Shown here one piece after another: positions 56,831-64,000 of a stretch of 64,000 nt of DNA (its first letter is position 1; the number at the start of each line of letters is the position of its first letter). The notes beneath the pieces are model-generated. The model made no database searches and was not told the DNA's origin. It saw nothing but the letters and a program-made list of their open reading frames with translations. The DNA comes from Epinephelus fuscoguttatus. Lineage: Eukaryota; Chordata; Actinopteri; Perciformes; Serranidae. The position numbers and the translations under genes are program-made. The stretch spans positions 8,332,826 through 8,396,825 of the forward strand of contig NC_064770.1 in the NCBI RefSeq assembly GCF_011397635.1, read 5' to 3'.

Positions 56831-57248
56831 TGTGTGTCAGAGTGAAGTGTGTATGTGTGTGGTCACACACACATGAGGTTTGAAATTACTTTAAAAATGA
56901 CCTTAAAAGTATTTCCATGTATTTTATCAATTTTATGTCTCTGAACCCAAGAGACTGACCTGGAGGGTTGCAGTAAATCACCTCATTGCAAGTACAAGTC
57001 AGTAACAGTGTTACAAACATCAGGAAAGAATATACATCTTTGAGGAAATGTAACATTCAACAACACAGTAGTCTCATCAAACACCTTTCTTTTGATGTAA
57101 TTGACAGAAAAATTAAATGCTGTGTTTTTGATGCATACAACATTATGTATACTTCGTGCAATCTGTAACTTTGTCTGCCACAAACAGGAAGTATGTGAAC
57201 ATGTGAGATATGTCAATATGTCAGCAAACTCTCTCTCTCCCTCCCTGT

Positions 57249-57254
<6 letters not shown>

Positions 57255-57293
<39 letters not shown>
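57255..57293. repeat. (CT)n microsatellite
   Basis: About 19 CT units, followed directly by a fragment of the LINE 3' UTR found at 14.24 kb. Confidence 0.95.
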
Positions 57294-57296
<3 letters not shown>

Positions 57297-57479
57297 TCCT
57301 GTTACTGCATGTCAGTAACTCGGCCTCTTCTTCAGAGCCTTTGTGCTCCACTGTCTTGCAGGTTAACTTCTATCACAAACTGTCAAAGTTTCATTAGGTC
57401 ACATGGCTTATGTCTACAAATTGCAAAATATACGCTCACACCACCTTCATAAGAACCCTTTACAGTTTTTAAAATTGAG

Positions 57480-57622
57480 TTTGACTTATGATCCTGGCTA
57501 TTGTGGTACAACATGTGGGAAGTATATATTAATATCTGATAGTATACATATGTGACAATAATCATATGTGTGTAATAACAGGAGAAGTATGGCACACACA
57601 GACAGACACGGACACACACAGA

Positions 57623-57670
<48 letters not shown>

Positions 57671-57679
57671 AGTCCCTAT

Positions 57680-57721
<42 letters not shown>

Positions 57722-57920
57722 CCCCCGTCCTCTTTCTCCCTTCTCTCCCTCTCTGCATGTTGAGAACTCGGCCGTCTATGTCTGTCTGTCTGTGTTTCTC
57801 ATACTTCTACTGTTATTATACACATATGATTAGTGTCACATATGTATACAATCAGATATTAATTCAACATATTGTACTATAGTTGCCAGAATTATAATTA
57901 TAATATTATTACTTTTATTA
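57480..57920. repeat. Inverted pair of LINE 3' UTR fragments around (CA)n-(CT)n
   Basis: 57480-57612 (minus sense) and about 57775-57920 (plus sense) are complementary: 'GTGTGTAATAACAG' pairs with 'CTGTTATTATACAC', and 'GTACAACATGTGGGAAG' pairs with related text near 57870. Both match the LINE 3' UTR at 14410-14555. CA (57624-57669) and CT (57682-57719) tracts fill the loop. Confidence 0.75.
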
Positions 57921-58394
57921 ATGTTGTTGTAAGCTACATTATGTGCAATAAACATTTGGGAGCTGCAATGACAGATTGCCAGTCTGATCCTTGTGCACAG
58001 TGTTATTAAATCAAATAAATATAAAAACGACAGAGGTTTGATTTGAGCTGAGGATGAATTTGTGCAGTGTAATATTTGAACGTTAAGACAAAAAGTGATG
58101 CTCAAAGAAATGACTGATCTGCAAAAATTCAGTAACTTAAGACAGTCCTGAGTAACAAAGAAATGTGCAGCAGGTTAACTTCTATCACAGCGGTGCCTGG
58201 CTGGTGACATGTGAGGTTGTGTTGCTGCTGTAGTGTGAAATGCCTCATGCTGATTTTGTTATCATTACTTATTAGTCAAACTGAGCTTGAAGTCACCTAA
58301 TGACATGGTCATTAATTAGCATAACAATGGCTTCACTCTGACAGACACAAGCCTGTGTGTGTGTTTGTGTGTGTGATGTTATTTGAATGTAAGG

Positions 58395-58835
58395 TGCCGT
58401 GTTCACAAATTCTGTCGAACAAAATTATTTGCTCCTACACCGTTTATCATAACTGCTTCAAACTTGCACAAATTACAGCTCTACCCCTGCTGAACATTAC
58501 TTGTGAAGGACTTTGTCATAACTTGAACAGTTTGGATTTAAGAAGCGTTATAAGGTGCAGGACACAACTCCTCATGATGATCTCTGGAAGAAAAGATGAG
58601 GGCCAACACATTGTAAACTTGTGATTAAGGTGACATTTTTCAGTCCATAGACATACAAGCTTTATATGTTTGCGTTCAGAACAAATTTATCTATCTGGTG
58701 ATGTTTTCAGATTGAAGATGGGACCCACGGTTTGGAATCTGGAAGGATTTGTTTGAGAAAGTTTCAAGCCATTCTGCTCTGTGTGTGAGCTCTCATCAAT
58801 TAGCATAACAAATGCTTCACTCTGACACACTGTCA
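58395..58835 (+). repeat. Composite locus block A, copy 2
   Basis: Second copy of the 56.4 kb block, with the same order and no detectable indel over the central 250 bases. Confidence 0.85.
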
Positions 58836-58853
58836 GACAGGGAGATATATTAT

Positions 58854-58896
58854 AATATATATATATATATATATATGTAGAGAGAGAGAGAGAGAG
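58854..58896. repeat. (TA)n-(GA)n compound microsatellite
   Basis: TA run followed by GA run, then 'CATGGAGAAAAAAAATAATG'. Confidence 0.9.
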
Positions 58897-58897
58897 A

Positions 58898-58972
58898 CAT
58901 GGAGAAAAAAAATAATGTAACCTTAAAGCAACCTGCAGTTCATAATTTGCAAATTTTAGCGACACAATTACA

Positions 58973-59011
<39 letters not shown>

Positions 59012-59110
59012 CACTCCCTGTCCCCCCTCTCTCTCTCTCTCTCTCTGTCTCTCTTTCTCCCCCCTCTCCCCTCTCTCTCCCTTCTCTCCCTCTCTGCATG
59101 TCACTAACTC
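58898..59110 (+). repeat. Composite locus block B, copy 1
   Basis: 'CATGGAGAAAAAAAATAATG', 'AACCTGCAGTTCATAATTTG', then a CA tract (58975-59009) and a CT tract. It is repeated at 59261 with an offset of 363 bases. Confidence 0.85.
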
Positions 59111-59186
59111 TGCCGTACTGCATGTCAGTAGTATACATACCAAATATTCATTGTGGGTGTATGTATGAGAGAGAAAGACAGGGAGA

Positions 59187-59202
59187 GAGAGATAGACAGA
59201 GA

Positions 59203-59260
<58 letters not shown>
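59187..59260. repeat. (GA)n microsatellite, imperfect
   Basis: More than 70 bases of GA with a few CA interruptions. Confidence 0.95.
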
Positions 59261-59263
<3 letters not shown>

Positions 59264-59460
59264 GGAGAAAAAAAATAATGTAACCTTAGAGCAACCTGCA
59301 GCTCATAATTTGCAAATTTTAGAGACACAATAACACTCACACACACACACACACACTCCACTCCCTGTCCCCCCTCTCTCCTCTCTCTCCCTTCTCTCCC
59401 TCTCTGCTCGTCACTAACTGCCGTACTGCATATCAGTAACTCGGCCTCTTCTCCAGAGCC
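59261..59460 (+). repeat. Composite locus block B, copy 2
   Basis: Same order as copy 1, with a shorter CA tract (59337-59355), then 'CGTCACTAACTGCCGTACTG' and a LINE 3' UTR fragment ('CCAGAGCCTTTGTGTTCCAC'). Confidence 0.85.
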
Positions 59461-59815
59461 TTTGTGTTCCACTGTCTTGCAGGTTAACTTCTATCACAGC
59501 GGTGCCTGGATAGTGTGGTGTGTGTGGTTGTGTTGCTGCTGTGGTGTCAAATGCGTCCTGCTGATTCTGTTATCATTAGTCATTAGTCAAACTGAACTTG
59601 AAGTGCCTGTGCTGTCACCTAAGTACATGGTCATTAATTAGCATAACAATGGCTTCACTCTGACAGACACAGGCCTGTGTGTGTTTGTGTGTGTGTGTTG
59701 TTTGATCATTGCACATGTCAAAGTTTCATTAGGTCACATGGCTTACGTCTGCAACTTGAGCTGGGGGACGACGGCGGGGGGCCGAGGTCCCTCCCAACGC
59801 TGCTTGCAGCTTTAA

Positions 59816-61635
59816 TTTTAACAGTTATTTTCATACAGTCATACAGATTGGGATTCATGACAATAAATATGAGAAGGCAGGAGGTTAAGCATGAGCAACC
59901 ATTCTCAAAGTGACAAACATTTTGTTTCACCTTTGTGTCTGCCTCTATTCCTTTTTTAAAATTTTAATTTTAACCTTGGTAATGACATTGTATTTTTTCT
60001 GTTGGTTGTCCATGTTTATATAGCCTGCATGCATGCAAAGTACAGTAATAATAATTTTATGCTGTTTTTAGATCACTTTTCAGGATCCACATTACAAAAG
60101 ACTTCTCAAAGGCAGCAAAATAAAACAGAAAAGTCAAAAAACCCACAATTTTTAAGACAATAGTTTAAAAAAAACAATTTGGTGTATAAAAACCAATACA
60201 ATGAAGATGTGCCTCACTTCCGTCTTCCTGCCTGCCTGCGTGCCTGCTGTTCTGCCATGCTCACACCCAACCATCTCCTCTGCCTTAATGCCCCACTTCT
60301 CCAGCTACCAGCTCTCTTCTTCATCCTCTGCTTCCACCAGCCGGATTCATCCATCTTAATTCCCTGGAACCAGTAATCATTCCATCATTATCAGTCTGGG
60401 TCCTGCGTTTAGGTCCATCTGCTCCTCTCTTTATAACAGATTGCCATGTATTAGCTAATGGGAATCCTCTAACTGAACAAATAATCTAAGGAGTCTATTT
60501 AGGACTTGAAATCAGTTATTTAGAGACAAGAATGCTTTTAGAGGGATTTTTTAGTGGAATGTTTTGTGTTTTTGTTGTTTTGGTGTCAGATTAGAGAGTT
60601 TATCACCACCTCAGCAACCACTTCACGATTGAGCTTAAGTGTTAAACTCTGACAGTGGTGGTGCTTGAAACCACTATCCCACTTCTATTTATCTCAGAGG
60701 GAAAGATACACTTTTTATTTCAGTACATCTGTTGTACAGCTGTAGATACTACCTATTTTTCAGATTAGAATTTCACATGATCACTTTCTAAAATATGATT
60801 TATTATAGATAAAACCACTCAACAGTATAAGATGTAGGTAAATTAGCTCCTTACTGACAAAAGTTACAACATTAAAGTACAACCTCAATAATGGTCTAAT
60901 AATATAAAACTGACAGGGGCCAATCTGCATTAGGACTGCTTTTATTTTCTTGCTTATTTCCTTAAAATTGACTTAATAGCTATACTTTAAGCACATTTTT
61001 GAACGCAGGACTTTTATTTGAGTATTTTCATAGTTTGCAATTGCAACTTTTAACACTGCCTCCTGATAGAAACTAGAAATGTAGTAATATAGTTTAAGCC
61101 ATCTGTTGGTGTTAGAAGTGTGATAGTAAGTGAAAATTCTTCCCATCTTTTGTACATTTATTACACAGTCAGATGGCTGCAGAACAGTCACACTGTGTTC
61201 AGATGTTTGTGAAGCTGCAGTTGTAGTCCTCTTTCCTGGCTGTAGGGGGCAGTAGTGAACCGCTCACCCGAGGAGCACAACAGCATGGGAACAAACCAAA
61301 ACTCGCCTCTCTGTCTGTGTTGCATTCCAAATTTATTGTTGCATCGTACATAAAACACCTGATATAAATGTAAGAACAACTGTAAAGCACAAGATCAGTG
61401 TAAACAACAGTTCAACGATATTGTATAGAAAGCCACATTCATACATTCAGTCGTGCATTAAAGAAGAACAATAACACTGTAAACCCAAGAATTAGAACAT
61501 GAGCCGTACCTGAATGTTTCATCATGTCTCAACACTTTGAGTTAGAAAACAGGCAGGGGGAGTATAGAGATATAAAGAAGTATATCAACATATTGCATCA
61601 TGCAACACCAAGGAAGAACCACTTGTATTGAAATA
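59816..61635. other. Unassigned DNA
   Basis: No gene is supported. 61331-61336 is TTTATT, a possible minus-strand polyadenylation signal, so the segment to its right could be a 3' UTR of a gene beyond the window; this is speculative. Confidence 0.3.
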
Positions 61636-61666
61636 TCATTATCATCATCATCATCATCATCATCAT
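61636..61666. repeat. (CAT)n microsatellite
   Basis: About ten CAT units. Confidence 0.9.
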
Positions 61667-62066
61667 GGCAATAATAGGATGCAGTTTGTTTTTTCACAGT
61701 CTCATTGAGGAGTGCAATAGAAATATTGTTCTTGCATTACAGAGCAGAGAAATGACATGACAGAATTTAGATTATATAAGGGTTTGACCGATATGGGTAT
61801 TTGAAACATGACGCCTGTACAGTCTTAGATGAAAGCTGCCAGTGGCTCATATTTTATGTGTCTTTCTGATGCTGTATAACATAAGATGATGCATAACAAA
61901 ATGCACCAAGGGTAAGAAATGGTATACACTCTCCTGTTGGCACCACGCCCCCCTCATCCCCCCACCTTGATTTGAAGTGCTATTAACGTCGTGTGGATAA
62001 ATATAAGCAGATTTAAAACAATGAAACATGTACAGTACAAATTTAGAGTTTGCACCTTATTTCTAT

Positions 62067-62097
<31 letters not shown>

Positions 62098-63482
62098 TTT
62101 TTCTTAGGTTCACATTTTAGAATGAGTCAGCTAGAAACATTAAGAAGTCGTTTCATGAAGCGAGCATTAGCTTAATTAGCAACAGCTGGTAAAGATGTCA
62201 CTTAAGGTGATATTGTTGATCATTGGCTAGAAATTATGAGTTGCTTTTGTCTCCTTCTATCTGAAATCAACGAGCCATTCTTTCATATAATGTGAACTTT
62301 GATGGTGAATGTGCCACCGTTGTCATTATCTCTTATCCGTCAGAGTGGGAGGATTTCTCATGAAATTACAGAATGTTCTTGTTGTTTTGAAGCATTTGAA
62401 TCAGTGGACATTAAACCACTTCACTGAAACGTACAATGGTGAGAGTCCCTCACCGTTAGCACCTTTGAAGACCCGTCATCTATTGAAACAGCCGAAACTC
62501 TGGAAGATTTCACTGCCTTTACAATACTTCATACAAAAAAAAAGGAAAAGAAATAACAACGAACAACAAAAAATAAACAATTGCATGGATAAATAAAATT
62601 ACATATTGCTGTTGCTTTTCCAGACTGCTTTCCTGTCAGTGGTGCCAAAATCGACAGTCACCCATTGAAAACCCTGAACTTGCCAAATGGTCATAAAAAT
62701 TGTCGTAGGTCTCCCTGTAATGTTCTGTAGCATGTTATTAGTGCTAAATGGAAAATAAACCACTCCATCCAAGGACATGTCCCTAGTCTTTTCATTTTAA
62801 TAAGGTTAAAAACTAATGTTATATTGAAAATGATCTCCAGTAACACATTAACTTTAATTACATTTGGTTTTGTTGATCATCAGCTATCAGTCATTGTGTG
62901 TCAAGCTGAGACTCCTGAACCCAGGGCCCTCTCAATATATAGAGTGGTGCATGCTTGAGTCCTAAAATGCTGAAATGAGTTACCATTTTTGCACTTTTGG
63001 TTCCTTCATCTCAAAATCAGTATGTTTTTTTGTCATGGTTAGAAGCCCGAAATAAGGTCTGTTGTTTACACAAGCTTAAGAGTTTTTCATGCTTTGTTCT
63101 ATGAAATAAAATACATCAGAAAATGAGTTTTGAGGCTTTTACATGTCTTCAAAACGACGGCTGCCAACAAGTTGCTACAGCTCCAGAACATCATCACACC
63201 AAACATGGCTTTCCAGCCTCATTGTGGTGGTGACGCTGAAGCCATGCGACTATGGTGTAGTTCATTTATAGCCTAGCATTAGCTTTTTACATCTGGTGGT
63301 TGTATTTGCTTTTCAAAAATCATAAAAGTGAAGATTATAGAGCTTAGATTGAGCCAAAAAAAAAAATCCAGCCCGACCCCACCCGAGCCTGTGCATGTTC
63401 TGGCCCTTTAACTGTAATTATGAGCCCGAGCCCAGTTTAAACCCTACATTTTTTTAAGGATACAAACGTGGACATTGAAGGC
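61667..63482. other. Unassigned DNA
   Basis: Contains (ATTT)n at 62065-62101. 63360-63460 has 'CCCGACCCCACCCGAGCC' and 'GAGCCCGAGCCCAG', text often seen next to fish hAT elements. No gene called. Confidence 0.4.
62065..62101. repeat. (ATTT)n microsatellite
   Basis: Nine tetranucleotide units. Confidence 0.95.
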
Positions 63483-63600
63483 TGACTCTTATCTTTCTTT
63501 CCATGGCAAGCCTTCGACATGTGCCTCTTAAGTGTTGAGGTCCCCGTCTTTTTGCTGTCATATACCAGCCTCGTGCTACACTAGGTACACTTGACGAAGC
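63483..63600 (-). pseudogene. BED-type zinc finger fragment of a hAT transposase
   Basis: On the minus strand the frame from 63598 reads 'FVKCT*CSTRLVYDSKK' and then 'TGTSTLKRHMSKACHGKK'. This is the BED finger pattern C-x2-C ... H-x4-C with the usual 'TSTLKRHM' helix, which binds DNA in hAT transposases and in host genes derived from them. A TAG stop lies between the two cysteines, so the copy is dead. No transposase catalytic region was seen; it may lie beyond the right edge or be lost. Confidence 0.7.
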
Positions 63601-64000
63601 CGACACATACGTTACCACCGCACCGTCAACAACTCACATGTGCGCAACCACTGGCACTGAAAACAACGTGTAGTCAAGAGTTAGCTAGGCCAGTACAGTC
63701 CAGTACTCTGTAACACTAAAAGATTCAGTGCCAGTTTGCAGCACTGGGAAGAGGGGTAGGCCGCTGTCTGCCAAAACCGACACACAACAACCTGCCATTC
63801 TCAAGTCTCCCCTCACATTAATAACTTCTCAGACCCCTTCTTAGCGACTTTACTTTCAAAAAGCGACTTGAGACAGACTAACAACTTTTTTAGACCATCA
63901 GGGAAAAAGTTTTAATTAATTTCCGGGCATGCTGCTCAGAGTAATCCAACCTGTTCTAATTTCTTCAAATTTGGCACAAACACCCACTTTGAGACAATGA
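63601..64000. other. Unassigned DNA with a CAGTGTTGCC-family fragment
   Basis: 63830-63890 has 'CCTTCTTAGCGACTTTACTT' and 'AAAAAGCGACTTGAGACAG', typical interior of the MITE family at 27.6 kb. Confidence 0.4.

Larger units (their letters stand above)
55677..59815 (+). repeat. Composite repeat locus: unclassified teleost element expanded by tandem and inverted duplications
   Basis: The left part has (TTA)n, (TTTC)n, then 'TTTGACCCCCTAAACATGCT' and 'TCTAGCGCCACCTAGAAACA'. The right end is 'GCTGCTTGCAGCTTTAATTT'. These are the ends I associate with one abundant fish repeat. Inside, several blocks occur more than once and alternate with CT, CA, TA and GA tracts. No protein-coding gene is seen; the small open frames are repeat artefacts. 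Confidence 0.65.

Noticed and set aside
57100..59480. Many open frames of Ser-Leu, Arg-Glu, Thr-His and Cys-Val repeats
   Set aside because: Translations of CT, GA, CA and GT tracts within the composite repeat.

Overview
This window looks like nuclear DNA of a bony fish, probably a spiny-rayed teleost. It is AT-rich, has few exons, and is full of microsatellites and transposon families familiar from teleosts: hAT, Tc1 and Harbinger-type elements, LINE 3' ends and 'CAGTGGTGGAA' MITEs. There are no operons, tRNAs, rRNAs or CRISPR arrays. Family names for repeats come from remembered consensus patterns and could not be checked by search.

Three host genes can be supported. (1) At the left edge (1-347, +) is the C-terminal end of a PRY/SPRY (B30.2) protein of the TRIM/NLRC3-like type. 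(2) At 25016-29955 (-) is a prrt2-like gene. Three coding exons were joined by matching splice phases (A|GT between exons 1 and 2, phase 0 between 2 and 3). They give 218 codons that end in a two-membrane-segment CD225 domain. The short last exon was not found. (3) At 48688-50807 (+) is a two-exon C2H2 zinc finger gene of 408 codons with an N-terminal coiled coil and five fingers, the first and last non-canonical. A weaker candidate exon lies at 44381-44482 (-).

Layout. 0-6.4 kb: SPRY exon, a dispersed repeat with nuclear-receptor-like DR1 motifs, a hAT fragment, and a 1.2 kb foldback element with another element nested inside. 6.4-20.5 kb: mostly unassigned DNA, with microsatellites, a LINE 3' end at 13.84-14.89 kb and several MITEs. 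20.5-23.7 kb: a 5'-truncated non-LTR retrotransposon with a long intact frame (reverse transcriptase YMDD, CCHC knuckle, restriction-like endonuclease). 25-31 kb: the prrt2-like gene, MITEs in its introns, and a decayed copy of its exon 2 upstream of exon 1. 31-44 kb: repeat-rich, with a three-level nest of elements at 33.6-36.1 kb and a Harbinger-like element carrying a Myb/SANT-like fragment at 39.6-40.7 kb. 44-48 kb: GT tracts and a 0.8 kb foldback. 48.7-50.8 kb: zinc finger gene, followed by a hAT MITE with a perfect 8-bp target duplication. 54-60 kb: a Tc1 fragment, then a 4 kb composite locus built from tandem and inverted duplications. 60-64 kb: mostly unassigned, with a decayed hAT BED finger near the right edge.

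The genes do not form a pathway. What stands out is how mobile elements shaped the region: an exon duplication in the prrt2-like locus, nested insertions that can be ordered in time, and a composite repeat array with an exact 2007-bp repeat offset.
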